From: Streptomyces sp. G-G2
GTDB taxonomy: Bacteria > Actinomycetota > Actinomycetes > Streptomycetales > Streptomycetaceae
NCBI RefSeq assembly: GCF_030063135.1
Contig: NZ_JASISO010000054.1
Span: forward strand, 1 to 51,356
Direction: 5' to 3'
Length of the DNA: 51,356 bases
In this document: one piece after another, positions 8,535 to 16,953 of the stretch
How the letters are laid out: the number at the start of each line of letters is the position of its first letter
Numbering within the stretch: position 1 is the stretch's first letter
Notes under the pieces: model-generated
Told to the model about the DNA's origin: nothing
What the model saw: the letters and a program-made list of their open reading frames with translations, nothing else
Databases searched by the model: none
Made by a program: the position numbers and the translations under genes

Positions 8535-9848
8535 ATGAGCGAGCAGGCCAGGAAGACGGCGGAGGCGCTGGAGTACCTCACCGGCTTCGGGAACGAGCAC
8601 AGCTCGGAGGCGGTTCCCGGCGCTCTGCCCGTCGGCCGGAATTCGCCCCAGCGCGCCGGGCTCGGCCTCTACGCCGAGCAGCTCAGCGGCAGCGCCTTCA
8701 CCGAGCCGCGCCCGCACAACCACCGCTCCTGGCTCTACCGCATCCGCCCCTCGGCCGCGCACCCGCCCTTCGCCCGGGTCGACAACGGCAACCTGCGCAC
8801 CGCGCCCTTCACCGAGTCCGTCCCGGACCCGAACCGCCTGCGCTGGAACCCGCTGCCGGCCCCGGCCCCCGGCACCGACTTCGTCGCCGGACTGTGGACC
8901 CTGGGCGGCAACGGCGACGCGACGCAGCGCACCGGGATGGCCATCCACCTCTACGCCGCCGACACCTCCATGACCGACCGGGTGTTCAGCGACTCCGACG
9001 GCGAGCTGCTGATCGTCCCGGAGCAGGGCGGCCTGCTGCTGCGCACCGAGTTCGGCCTGCTCAGCGCCCGCCCCGGCGAGGTCGCCCTGATCCCGCGCGG
9101 GATCCGCTTCCGCGTGGAGCTGCTCGACGCCACCGCCCGCGGCTACGTCTGCGAGAACTACGGCCGCCCCTTCGAACTCCCCCACCTCGGCCCGATCGGG
9201 GCCAACGGCCTCGCCGCCGCCCGCGACTTCCAGGCCCCGGTGGCGGCGTACGAGGAGGAGGACCGCCCGGTGGAGGTGGTCAACAAGTTCTGCGGGAACC
9301 TCTGGGCCGCCACCTACGACCACTCGCCCCTCGACGTGGTCGCCTGGCACGGCTCGCACGTTCCCTACGTCTACGACCTGCGGCGCTTCAACGTCCTGGG
9401 CAGCATCAGCTACGACCACCCCGACCCCTCGATCTTCACGGTGCTGACCGCCCCCTCCGACACACCGGGCCTGGCGGGCGTGGACTTCGTGGTCTTCGCC
9501 CCGCGCTGGCTGGTCGGCGAGGACACCTTCCGGCCGCCCTACTTCCACCGCAACGTGATGAGCGAGTACATGGGCCTGATCGAGGGGGCCTACGACGCCA
9601 AGGCGGAGGGGTTCGTTCCCGGCGGCGGCTCCCTCCACAACATGATGTCCGCACACGGCCCCGACCAGGAGACCTTCGACCGGGCCAGCGGCGCCGAGCT
9701 GAAGCCGCAGAAGATCTCGGACGGCCTGGCCTTCATGTTCGAAACCCGCTGGCCGGTCACCGCCACCGCCCGGGCGGCGGGCGCGGATCACCTCCAGCCC
9801 GCCTACGACGACGTCTGGCGGGGGCTGGAACGGCACTTTCGCGCCTAA
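8535..9848 (+). CDS. hmgA: Homogentisate 1,2-dioxygenase
   Basis: 437 residues, full length for the family. It opens the aromatic ring of homogentisate to maleylacetoacetate with O2 and Fe(II), the central step of tyrosine and phenylalanine breakdown in the cytoplasm. The N-terminus ALEYLTGFGNEHSSEA and later blocks are diagnostic, and the iron-binding region is visible in YFHRNVMSEYMG and LHNMMSAHGPD. The ATG at 8535 has a GGGAGC upstream. A perfect inverted repeat lies just before it, and a GntR regulator follows after 45 bp, probably in the same transcript. The other homogentisate pathway genes are not in this window. Confidence 0.96.
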   Translation: MSEQARKTAEALEYLTGFGNEHSSEAVPGALPVGRNSPQRAGLGLYAEQLSGSAFTEPRPHNHRSWLYRIRPSAAHPPFARVDNGNLRTAPFTESVPDPNRLRWNPLPAPAPGTDFVAGLWTLGGNGDATQRTGMAIHLYAADTSMTDRVFSDSDGELLIVPEQGGLLLRTEFGLLSARPGEVALIPRGIRFRVELLDATARGYVCENYGRPFELPHLGPIGANGLAAARDFQAPVAAYEEEDRPVEVVNKFCGNLWAATYDHSPLDVVAWHGSHVPYVYDLRRFNVLGSISYDHPDPSIFTVLTAPSDTPGLAGVDFVVFAPRWLVGEDTFRPPYFHRNVMSEYMGLIEGAYDAKAEGFVPGGGSLHNMMSAHGPDQETFDRASGAELKPQKISDGLAFMFETRWPVTATARAAGADHLQPAYDDVWRGLERHFRA

Positions 9849-9893
9849 CATCGCAGCACGCCGCCCTTGTCCACCCGTACGGAGAACCCGCCC

Positions 9894-10643
9894 GTGACCG
9901 CCTTCGCCCCCGACTCCGTGGTGCTGAACCGGAAGCTGCCGCTCTGGTACCAGGTGTCGCAATCACTGCGCGCCTCGATACTCGGGCGCACCCCGGACGC
10001 GACCTTGCGCCTGCCCACCGAGGAGCAGCTCGCCGGGCACTACGGAGTGAGCGTGCTGACCATGCGCCAGGCCCTCAAGGAGCTGGAGCAGGAGGGCCTG
10101 ATCAGCAGGCACCGGCGGCGCGGCACCTTCATCGAGCCCGGGGCGCGGCGCGGGGCGCCGATCCGGCTGCTGGGCTCGGTCGACGCGATCGTGGCCCAGC
10201 AGTCGGGCGAACGTACGACGATCCTCGGCCACGCGCGGACGCCGGTGCCCGCGGAGCTGCTGGAGCATTTCCCGGACCTCGCGGAGGTGGTGACGTACCG
10301 GCGGCTGCGCCACGACGGGGAGAGCGGCGAGCCGACGAACTGGGCCGAGAACGCGGTCCGTCCGGAGCTGGCCGAGGCGGTGGACCTGGCCGATCTGGAA
10401 CGGTGGCCGATGACCAAGGTCCTGCGGGACGTGGTCGGCGTACGGATCAGCCGGATCACGGACACCGTCGAGGCCCGCCTCGCCGACCCGCCCACCGCCG
10501 AGCTGCTCCAGGTGCCGCTGCTCAGCCCGATCCTGCACTACACCGGGGTGACCTACGACGAGGACGGCCGGGTGGTGGACGTGGCCCGGATCCGCTATCG
10601 CGGTGACCGTTTCTCGTTCACGGTCACGATGGACGCGCACTGA
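9894..10643 (+). CDS. GntR-family regulator with UTRA domain (HutC type)
   Basis: 249 residues. The N-terminal winged helix (about 15-80: LPLWYQVSQSL, LPTEEQLAGHYGVSVLTMRQALKELEQEGLI, RRGTFIEPG) is a typical GntR domain, and the C-terminal part (about 95-245) is a UTRA ligand-binding domain with the ending IRYRGDRFSFTVTMD. The frame is open to a TTG at 9867, but the GTG at 9894 has GGAG nine bases upstream and is preferred. It follows hmgA closely, so regulation of homogentisate or tyrosine degradation is likely, with the inverted repeat at 8486-8513 as a candidate target. Confidence 0.88.
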   Translation: MTAFAPDSVVLNRKLPLWYQVSQSLRASILGRTPDATLRLPTEEQLAGHYGVSVLTMRQALKELEQEGLISRHRRRGTFIEPGARRGAPIRLLGSVDAIVAQQSGERTTILGHARTPVPAELLEHFPDLAEVVTYRRLRHDGESGEPTNWAENAVRPELAEAVDLADLERWPMTKVLRDVVGVRISRITDTVEARLADPPTAELLQVPLLSPILHYTGVTYDEDGRVVDVARIRYRGDRFSFTVTMDAH

Positions 10644-10656
10644 GCTTGTTCTCTGT

Positions 10657-10860
10657 CTACCAAGATCTTCCAGGCTTGCCCATGGCCTTGAGAGTCTCGG
10701 GGCGTTTGACGGTCTTGCCGACGTCATAGCCGGGTGCCTGGTGTTTGTTCTTGGCGCCGGGTGGTTGTCCGGGCCCGATGCCTGTGGCGTTGGGACACGG
10801 GCCGGGCAGGCGAGGTGAGCGCGGATGCTCCTGAACCCCCGGCGGACCCGGGCCCGTACT
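10657..10860 (-). pseudogene. Frameshifted C-terminal remnant of a DDE transposase
   Basis: On the minus strand one frame gives VRRGFRSIRAHLACPARVPTP (about 10859-10770), and the next frame gives GPGQPPGAKNKHQAPGYDVG followed by KTVKRPETLKAMGK to a stop at 10657. Joined across a one-base shift near 10772, they resemble the C-terminal tail of the large actinobacterial IS701-like transposases (RRGFRNIR...CPA...GPGRPPGSKN...DVGK). I see no catalytic part, so this is a dead fragment. The family match is from memory and should be checked. Confidence 0.5.
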
Positions 10861-11030
10861 CCGCGGTCGACCAGCGTGCGGCGTCGGATGCGGTGCCTCG
10901 CACGGCGGAGGGTCGTCCTCATGCCGGGTGCATTCGGGCGATCCGACAACGCGGCGAGGCGCCGTGGCCGGCGTCGCGCGCCCGCCGGGGATCACGGACA
11001 GCCCTTGGCGCCTCCGACGGGACGGACGGC

Positions 11031-11199
11031 CTAGTGCCGCGTCAGGCAACGTTCGCCCCGTCGCGACGCCCCGCACGCACTCTCGCCGCACCGGCCGAAA
11101 GCCCACGTACGTCCAGTACAAGGGCTTCCGGCCGGCCCGCCCGGAGCACGCACCGGAGGCCGTTCCTCGACGGGCAAACATTGCCTGACGCGGCACTAG
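11031..11199. mobile_element. MITE-like element with 27-bp terminal inverted repeats
   Basis: The left end (TAGTGCCGCGTCAGGCAACG then TTCGCCC, 11032-11058) and the right end (11172-11198) are inverted copies matching at 25 of 27 bases. Both are bounded by CTAG (11031-11034 and 11196-11199), consistent with a target duplication. The inside has no coding potential but contains a second stem: CCGGCCGAAAGCCC pairs with GGGCTTCCGGCCGG with one mismatch, around GTAC/GTAC. A 169-bp, non-coding, hairpin-forming element with terminal repeats is what one expects of a non-autonomous IS derivative. The CTAG/TA target suggests an IS5/IS427- or IS630-type partner, which is not in this window. Confidence 0.7.
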
Positions 11200-11210
11200 C
11201 ATCGGTCGGT

Positions 11211-12377
11211 GTGAGCGATGACGTACCTCTGCTGGACGAGCTGGTCCCCTGGTCCGTGGGTGGGCTGCGGCTGGGCCGGGACTGGGTGGCCGCGCCCGAC
11301 GCGGGGTCGTTGCGGGCCCGTTGGGCGGCGCTGACGGCCGCCGAGGACGCCGAGCGGGAACGATTGTTCAGGCCCAGCCGGTCCCGGCGGCCCGCCGCCG
11401 GGGCGGCCGCGCTGCCCGGTCAGCGGTCGGCCACCGGCCGGTTCGCGCGGGAGCCCGGCGCTTGTCCCGACCCCGTACGGGTGCTGTACGAGCCCTTCGA
11501 CGAGCAGTGGCTGCTGCCGGACCAGCGGCTGATCGACCTGGCCCGGCCGGAGCTGTGGCGGGTCCTGGACGAGCACCAGCTCTTCCTCGTCGAGCCCCCG
11601 GGCCTGCCCGGCCCGCTGGTCACCGCGCACCTCCCCGCGGGCAGGCTGGGCCGGATCCGTCCGCTGCACCGCCGCCCCGGGGGCGCCGAGCCCAATCTGG
11701 CGCCGGGTCTGCTGCCGCTGCTGGGCGAGCGCTACCGCGGCTGGGTGACCCCGGAGGACGTCCTGTGCTGGATCCTCGCCGCGGGCCGCCCGGGCCCCCG
11801 GGGGTACGAGGTCCCGCTCCCGGCCGACCCGGAGCGCTGGCGGGCCGGGCTGGAGCTGGGCCAGCGGCTGCTGACCGTCCAGCTGCGCGGGGCGCGCGGG
11901 GCGCAGCCGCCCCGGCTGCCGGCCGGGCGCCGACCGTTCGTACGCTCGGCGGTCTCCGGGTGGCCGCCCGGGCTCTCGTACGAGGCGGAGGGCGAGACCC
12001 TGCTGTTCGGGGCCGGGAGCATCGCGCCGGTCCCGGCCGGGGCGTGGGAGTACGAGGTGAACGGCGTGCGGGTACTGGAGCGCTGGTTCACCGCGCGCGG
12101 CGCGCACCGGGAGCCGGAGGCGGGGGGCCTGGCCGCGCTGGGCCCCACCGAGTGGCCGCAGGTGTGGACCTCGGAGCTGCTGACCCTGGTCACCACCCTG
12201 GCCCTGCTGGCCGACCTGGCCCCGGCCCGGGCCGCGTTCGAGCCGGGGCCCGCGCTGGCGGGCGCCGCGCTGCGGGCGGCCGGGGTGCTTCCGGTACCGC
12301 GCTGGGCCCGGCGCCCGGCGTCGGTGCTGGACCACCAGGAGGAGGGCCCGGACGGCCAGTTCGCCCTCCCGCTGTGA
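11211..12377 (+). CDS. Type ISP restriction-modification specificity-domain-like protein
   Basis: 388 residues starting at GTG 11211, eleven bases after the MITE-like element. The sequence (LLDELVPWSV, RARWA, FRPSRSR, LPGQ, YEPFDEQWLLPDQRLIDLARPELWRV, EHQLFLVE, NLAPGLLPLL, VPAGAWEYEVNGVRVLE, WTSELL, ASVLDHQEEGPDGQF) resembles the C-terminal target-recognition region of type ISP enzymes as found in a stand-alone streptomycete family. No methylase or nuclease motif is present, so it is not an active restriction enzyme by itself. The frame stays open upstream through the element to 10734, but that part is not coding-like. There is no Shine-Dalgarno, so it may be read leaderless from a TAGCAT-type -10 at 11197. 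A CCGGCCC/GGGCCGG hairpin follows at 12386-12407. Confidence 0.6.
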   Translation: MSDDVPLLDELVPWSVGGLRLGRDWVAAPDAGSLRARWAALTAAEDAERERLFRPSRSRRPAAGAAALPGQRSATGRFAREPGACPDPVRVLYEPFDEQWLLPDQRLIDLARPELWRVLDEHQLFLVEPPGLPGPLVTAHLPAGRLGRIRPLHRRPGGAEPNLAPGLLPLLGERYRGWVTPEDVLCWILAAGRPGPRGYEVPLPADPERWRAGLELGQRLLTVQLRGARGAQPPRLPAGRRPFVRSAVSGWPPGLSYEAEGETLLFGAGSIAPVPAGAWEYEVNGVRVLERWFTARGAHREPEAGGLAALGPTEWPQVWTSELLTLVTTLALLADLAPARAAFEPGPALAGAALRAAGVLPVPRWARRPASVLDHQEEGPDGQFALPL

Positions 12378-12385
12378 GGCGGCCC

Positions 12386-12407
12386 CCGGCCCGGGAGCGA
12401 GGGCCGG
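12386..12407 (+). terminator. Candidate hairpin terminator
   Basis: CCGGCCC, eight bases, GGGCCGG: 7-bp perfect arms nine bases after the stop of the ISP-like gene. No T-run follows, as is usual in Streptomyces. Confidence 0.35.
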
Positions 12408-12457
12408 AGGACCAGGGGGGTGACAGGGAGGGGTCCGGCCCGGTAGGTACCGGTGTC

Positions 12458-13699
12458 ATGCACCGTGACAGCGACACCCCGCGCCCCGGCACCCCGCACC
12501 GGCCCTCCCCGCTCCCCCTCCCCCTCGACGGGATCACCGTCGTCGCCGTCGAGCAGGCCGTCTCCGCTCCCTTCGCCACCCGCCAGCTCGCCGACCTCGG
12601 GGCCCGGGTCATCAAGGTGGAGCGCCCCGACGGGGGCGACTTCGCGCGCGGCTACGACACCGCCGCCCACGGGCTGGCCTCCCACTTCGTCTGGGCCAAC
12701 CGCGGCAAGGAGTCGATCGCGCTCGACCTCAAGGACCCGCGCGGCCGGGAGGCCCTGCACGGCCTGCTCGCCGGGGCGGACGTCTTCGTGCAGAACCTCG
12801 CCCAGGGGGCCGCGGCCCGGCTCGGGCTGGACGCGGCCGCGCTCTGCGCGCGCTACCCGCGGCTGGTCGCCGTGGACATCTCGGGCTACGGCGCCCAGGG
12901 ACCGTACGCGCACAAGCGGGCCTACGACATGCTCGTCCAGTGCGAGGCGGCCCTGGTCTCGGTCACCGGCACCCCCGGACAGCCGGTCAAGGCGGGCATC
13001 CCGGCCGCCGACATCGCCGCGGCCATGTACGCGTTCTCCGGGGTCCTCGCGGCCCTGCTGCGGCGCGCCACCACCGGGCTCGGCGGACCGGTCGAGGTGT
13101 CGATGCTGGACGCGCTCGCCGAGTGGATGGGCCACCCGCTGCACCTGACGATGCACGGCGGCGAGGAGCCCGCCCGGACCGGTCTCGCGCACGCCGTGAT
13201 CGCACCGTACGACGCCTACCCGACCGCCGACGGGGACCGGGTGCTCCTGTCGGTGCAGAACGACCGCGAGTGGCGCCGGCTCGCCGAACAGGTGCTGGAG
13301 CGACCGGAGTTGGCCGAGGATGCGGCGTACGCGACGAATGCGGCGCGCACCGCGAACCGGGAGAAGACCGACGCGGTGGTCGCCGAGGCGCTGGCCCGGT
13401 TCACGGCGGCCGGGGCACTCGCGCGGCTGGAGGCGGCCGGGATCGCCTGCGCCCGGCTGAACTCGGTGGCCCAACTGGCCGGGCACCCGCAGCTCGCCGC
13501 TCGGGACCGCTGGCGGGAGATCGGTTCACCGGCAGGGCCGCTGCGGGCCCTGCTGCCGCCCATCGGCCTGCCGGGCGGCCCGGAACCGCGGATGGGCGCG
13601 GTTCCCGCGCTCGGCGAGCACACCGACGCCCTGCTGCGCGCCCTGGGGATGACGGGCGCGCAGCTCACGGCGCTGCGCCGGGACGGCGTGATCGCCTGA
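12458..13699 (+). CDS. CaiB/BaiF (class III) CoA-transferase
   Basis: 413 residues. A Pro/Arg-rich stretch of about 20 residues precedes the typical family N-terminus LDGITVVAVEQAVSAPFATRQLADLGARVIKVE. Other family blocks follow: FVWANRGKESIALDLKD, LVAVDISGYGAQGPYAHKRAYDMLVQ and the C-terminal ALGEHTDALLRALGM. These enzymes move CoA between carboxylic acids in the cytoplasm through an aspartyl-CoA intermediate; an Asp in the YDM stretch (AYDMLVQCEAA) is the likely nucleophile. The substrate is not readable. The ATG at 12458 has only a weak GGTAGG upstream. It is separated from the preceding gene by a hairpin, so it probably has its own promoter. Confidence 0.9.
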   Translation: MHRDSDTPRPGTPHRPSPLPLPLDGITVVAVEQAVSAPFATRQLADLGARVIKVERPDGGDFARGYDTAAHGLASHFVWANRGKESIALDLKDPRGREALHGLLAGADVFVQNLAQGAAARLGLDAAALCARYPRLVAVDISGYGAQGPYAHKRAYDMLVQCEAALVSVTGTPGQPVKAGIPAADIAAAMYAFSGVLAALLRRATTGLGGPVEVSMLDALAEWMGHPLHLTMHGGEEPARTGLAHAVIAPYDAYPTADGDRVLLSVQNDREWRRLAEQVLERPELAEDAAYATNAARTANREKTDAVVAEALARFTAAGALARLEAAGIACARLNSVAQLAGHPQLAARDRWREIGSPAGPLRALLPPIGLPGGPEPRMGAVPALGEHTDALLRALGMTGAQLTALRRDGVIA

Positions 13700-13740
13700 G
13701 GCCGGGAACCGGAACGACCGGGGAGAGACCGATCGGGTAA

Positions 13741-13831
13741 GGCGTTGACCGGGTACGGCGTTGACCGGCGACCGGGTGACGGGCGGCCGGGTTGACCGGG
13801 GACAGCGTTGACCGGAGCCGGGCCGACCGGG
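13741..13831. repeat. Six-unit tandem repeat, period about 16 bp, core GTTGACCGG
   Basis: Exact copies of GTTGACCGG begin at 13744, 13760, 13791 and 13807 (spacings 16, 31, 16). Degenerate copies with two mismatches begin at 13775 and 13822 and fill the gaps, giving six units with a 15-16 bp period. The array lies between the convergent CoA-transferase gene and a small gene and has no coding potential of its own. Confidence 0.65.
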
Positions 13832-13893
13832 GCGGTCACCGGCGCGTGGTGCGGATCCGGCGACCGCCGCAACGGCCCTGGATCCGGTGGCAG

Positions 13894-14163
13894 TTACGAG
13901 CGGCGGCTGCCGAAGAGTGTGCGACGCAGCCGCCGCAACGGGGCGAAGAGCGAGACGCGCGCGCTCCGGCTCCGCTGGACGTGCGTATGGTCGCGCGACG
14001 TCAGCTCACGCATCAGCAGCGTCGCCTCGATGGCGTCGCAGTGCGGGACGGCGGGTCCGCCCAGCACGGCGAGATGACGGTCGAGGCGCGAACTGGTCGC
14101 GCTACTGCCGCAGGTGATGGCAGGCACGCGAGGCGGCCTGCTACGCATTGCTATCTGTTCCAT
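13894..14163 (-). CDS. Small conserved-looking hypothetical protein
   Basis: 89 residues, MEQIAMRSRPPRVPAITCGS..., with a basic C-terminal tail rich in Arg (FAPLRRLRRTLFGSRRS). No domain or signal peptide is evident. The middle, SATSSRLDRHLAVLGGPAVP then DAIEATLLMREL, has a non-random helical pattern and third-position G/C bias on this strand. The ATG at 14163 is preceded by GGGGAGAG with five bases spacing, a good Shine-Dalgarno. It lies divergent from the Ser/Thr kinase gene. I do not recognise a function; the basic tail would fit nucleic acid or membrane contact, but this is a guess. Confidence 0.65.
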   Translation of the reverse strand: MEQIAMRSRPPRVPAITCGSSATSSRLDRHLAVLGGPAVPHCDAIEATLLMRELTSRDHTHVQRSRSARVSLFAPLRRLRRTLFGSRRS

Positions 14164-14445
14164 GTCTCTCCCCACCCGTACGAGGGCACCCGGCCCGGGC
14201 AGGTTAACCCTATCGCCCTCGCGTCGCAGTCGGGTATCCCGGTCGCGTGAATTACCCCTTCGGCGACCCCAGTTGACGATTACTGAGCGCAGTCGTCCAT
14301 CACTCTCCGAAGTGATCCCGCGTCAGAAGGGTGGCGGGGACCGCCCGGACGTGCGAGCCCGCGAGTTGCGACGCGGCGGGAGTCACACGGCGGCCGATCG
14401 GTTAACTTGGAGTGATCATCCCGTTACCCGAACGAGGGGGCCCGC

Positions 14446-16125
14446 GTGAGCGGAGAGCCGAGCGGCGACGAACGCGTGGTCGCGGGGCGGTACCGGCTGC
14501 TGGGTCCGCTGGGCCGGGGCGGCATGGGCGTCGTCTGGCGGGCCCGGGACGAGGTCCTGGGCCGCGAGGTGGCCGTGAAGGAGGTCCGGGCCCCGGCCGG
14601 CCTGGACGAGGCCGAGGTGCAGCGCATGTACGCGCGCCTGGAGCGGGAGGCCTGGGCCTCGGCCCGGGTCACGCACCGCGGGGTGGTCACCGTCTACGAC
14701 GTGGCCACCGACGGCGGCCGGCCCTGGATCGTGATGGAACTGGTGCGCGGGCTCTCGCTCGCGGAGATGCTGGAGGCCGACGGCCCGCTGTCCCCGCAGC
14801 GGGCCGCGCACATCGGCGAGCAGGTGCTGTCGGCGCTGCGCTCCGCGCACGAGGCGGGCGTACTGCACCGCGACGTGAAGCCCGGGAACGTCCTCATCGC
14901 CAACGACGGGCGGGTGCTCCTGAGCGACTTCGGGATCGCCCGGCTGGAGGGTTCCGCCTCGATCACGATGACCGGGGAGGTGATCGGCTCCCCCGAGTAC
15001 CTGGCGCCGGAGGCCGCGCTGGGGGCCGCGCCCGGACCCGGGTCGGACCTGTGGTCGCTGGGCGTGATGCTGTACGCGGCGGTGGAGGGCAGCACCCCCT
15101 TCCGCCAGGACTCCCCGATCGCCACCCTCCAGGCCGTGGTGGAGCGGGAACTGCCGCCGCCGCGCCGCGCCGGAGCGCTGGAGCCCGTACTGGAGGGACT
15201 GCTGCGCAAGGACCCGGCGCGGCGGCTGACCGCGCCGGAGGCGGCGCGGATGCTGCGGGTGGTGGGCGCCGGCGGGACCGTACGGTCGGAGGGCGGGCCG
15301 GTGTCGGGGCCCGATTCGCCGACGGCGACCGCGCACCACGGCGACCGCGCCGGGGGCTCCCCCGGGGCCTTCTCCGGCGCCGCGGCCGGCCCGTACGGCT
15401 CCCCCACGCCCGCGCTGCCCGCGCCGCAGCCGCGGCGGGAGTCCGGTCACGGGCCCGCGGACCCCGCGCCGCGCACGGGGGCGGGTCTGGTCCTCGCCTT
15501 CGGCATCGTGGTCCTGCTGCTGGTGCTGGCGCTCCTGGGCTGGCTGCTGTTCGAGGACCGCGCGGGCGGCGGTCCGACGGGCGGCGGGGCCGCTTCGCCG
15601 AGCGCCTCCCCGGTCACCAGCGGCCCGGCGCCCTCGGCCACCACCCCCTCGCCCAGCCCTTCGCCCAGCCCGTCACCGAGCGCCTCGGCCACCCCCGCCC
15701 AGAGCGTCACCCTCGCCGTGCACGCGGTGCGCGGCCGCTACTCCGGTCCGTGCCCGCCGCCGGAGGCCGCCGCGCCCGCCTTCGCGGCGACGCTGTCGGT
15801 GGTCCGTACGCCGGTGGTCGTGGAGTACCGCTGGGCCACCCGCAGCGGGGTGAGTTCGGCGCCCGACTGGCAGGCCGTCACCTTCGACGCGGGCGGCCCG
15901 ACGGCCCGGGAGCTGAACTTCACCGAGCTGAGCCACCGGCCGGGGACCACCCTGGACGACGCGGTCCGGCTGGAGGTGCGGCGGCCCGGAGCGGTCACCT
16001 CCGACTGGGTGGACTTCTCCGTGACGTGCGAGGAGGAGACTCCGACGAGCGGAGCCTCCTCCCCCGGGCCGTCCGGTTCACCCGGCGCGCCGGGCCGGCC
16101 GGTCGGTCCGGCCCCGACGCCCTAG
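14446..16125 (+). CDS. Membrane-anchored Ser/Thr protein kinase (Hanks type)
   Basis: 559 residues, GTG start with GAGGGGG upstream. The kinase domain occupies about residues 14-275: glycine loop GPLGRGGMG (20-28), ATP-binding Lys45 in VAVKEV, catalytic HRDVKPGN with Asp143, DFG at 161-163, and SPEYLAPE in the activation segment. After a Pro/Gly-rich juxtamembrane region comes one membrane helix (about 347-369, LVLAFGIVVLLLVLALLGWLLF). A Ser/Pro-rich stalk and a small external domain of about 130 residues without PASTA repeats follow, containing two Cys (GPCPPPE and VTCEEE). It should phosphorylate cytoplasmic targets in response to an external cue. The external ligand and substrates are unknown. 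Confidence 0.93.
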   Translation: MSGEPSGDERVVAGRYRLLGPLGRGGMGVVWRARDEVLGREVAVKEVRAPAGLDEAEVQRMYARLEREAWASARVTHRGVVTVYDVATDGGRPWIVMELVRGLSLAEMLEADGPLSPQRAAHIGEQVLSALRSAHEAGVLHRDVKPGNVLIANDGRVLLSDFGIARLEGSASITMTGEVIGSPEYLAPEAALGAAPGPGSDLWSLGVMLYAAVEGSTPFRQDSPIATLQAVVERELPPPRRAGALEPVLEGLLRKDPARRLTAPEAARMLRVVGAGGTVRSEGGPVSGPDSPTATAHHGDRAGGSPGAFSGAAAGPYGSPTPALPAPQPRRESGHGPADPAPRTGAGLVLAFGIVVLLLVLALLGWLLFEDRAGGGPTGGGAASPSASPVTSGPAPSATTPSPSPSPSPSPSASATPAQSVTLAVHAVRGRYSGPCPPPEAAAPAFAATLSVVRTPVVVEYRWATRSGVSSAPDWQAVTFDAGGPTARELNFTELSHRPGTTLDDAVRLEVRRPGAVTSDWVDFSVTCEEETPTSGASSPGPSGSPGAPGRPVGPAPTP

Positions 16126-16144
16126 ATCACGTGCCCCGTGGCGC

Positions 16145-16948
16145 TCAGGCCGCGCTGGTGAAGACCGGCAGGTAGCCGCTGGACTGGCCGGTCGCGGTCG
16201 GGTGGTAGGACTCGCCGATGTTGGCCCAGTTGAGGCTGTGCAGCCATTCGCTGCTGGTGCAGATCTCGTGGCCGGTGAAGGCGCTGGTGACGGAGGCGAA
16301 GCTGAATCCGTGGTTGGCGGCGCGTTTGGCGAGCGCCGCGTTCAGGTAGTCGGACGCGCCGTCGATCGCGGCGCGCTTGCCTTCGGACAGCCCGGCGAGG
16401 CAGCTGCCGTTGAGCTTGTAGAAGCGGGGGTAGCCGAGGACGACGACGTGGGCGTTGGGCGCGCGCGAGTCGATGGCGCTGTACACCTGGTCGAGCTTGC
16501 CGGGCAGGGTGGAGTCGACGTAGGCCCTGGCCTGGTCGACCCGGGTGATGCAGGTGGCCTCGGACTGGAGCACACAGGTCTGCATCACGTCCGAGAATCC
16601 GGCGTCGTTGCCCCCGACGGTGAGGCTGACGAGGTCGGTTCCGGTGTTCAGCGGGGCGAGCTGGTTGGCGAGGACATCGCCGGTACGGGCGCCCGAGCAG
16701 GCGGTGAAGGCGAAGGTCTGGGGCGCGTGCGAGGCGGCCCAGAGGGCTGGGTAGGCCCGGCTGGTGCGCTTGCAATCGCCGCTGGAGCTGTCGTAGTTCC
16801 CGGATCCGACACCGGAGGAGTACGAGTCGCCGAGCGCGACATAGCCGAAGTCCGCCTGGGCGGCGGAGGCCTGACCGGCGCCGAGCAGTGCGGCGCCCGC
16901 GGCCAGGAGGAGTGACGAGGTTAAAGCGGCAAACCGTGACAATCTCAT
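16145..16948 (-). CDS. Secreted SGNH/GDSL lipase-esterase
   Basis: 267 residues. A signal peptide (about 1-29, ending GQASA) precedes a compact SGNH hydrolase with all four blocks: GDSYSSG (nucleophile Ser), a block I-II Gly region, GGNDAGF, and SYHPTATGQ with the catalytic His near the C-terminus. Six cysteines (DCKR, TACSG, QTCVL, ATCIT, GSCLA, EICTS) fit three disulfides of the exported Streptomyces lipase family. It should hydrolyse ester bonds of lipids outside the cell. The start has AAGGAG with good spacing. That site can pair with an upstream GCTCCTTGT copy, so translation may be controlled. Convergent with the kinase gene, 19 bp apart. Confidence 0.93.
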   Translation of the reverse strand: MRLSRFAALTSSLLLAAGAALLGAGQASAAQADFGYVALGDSYSSGVGSGNYDSSSGDCKRTSRAYPALWAASHAPQTFAFTACSGARTGDVLANQLAPLNTGTDLVSLTVGGNDAGFSDVMQTCVLQSEATCITRVDQARAYVDSTLPGKLDQVYSAIDSRAPNAHVVVLGYPRFYKLNGSCLAGLSEGKRAAIDGASDYLNAALAKRAANHGFSFASVTSAFTGHEICTSSEWLHSLNWANIGESYHPTATGQSSGYLPVFTSAA

Positions 16949-16953
16949 GTACG

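Noticed and set aside
10734..11210. Upstream extension of the ISP-like protein by 159 codons
   Set aside because: It reads across the transposase remnant and the MITE-like element; the family sequence begins only at 11211.
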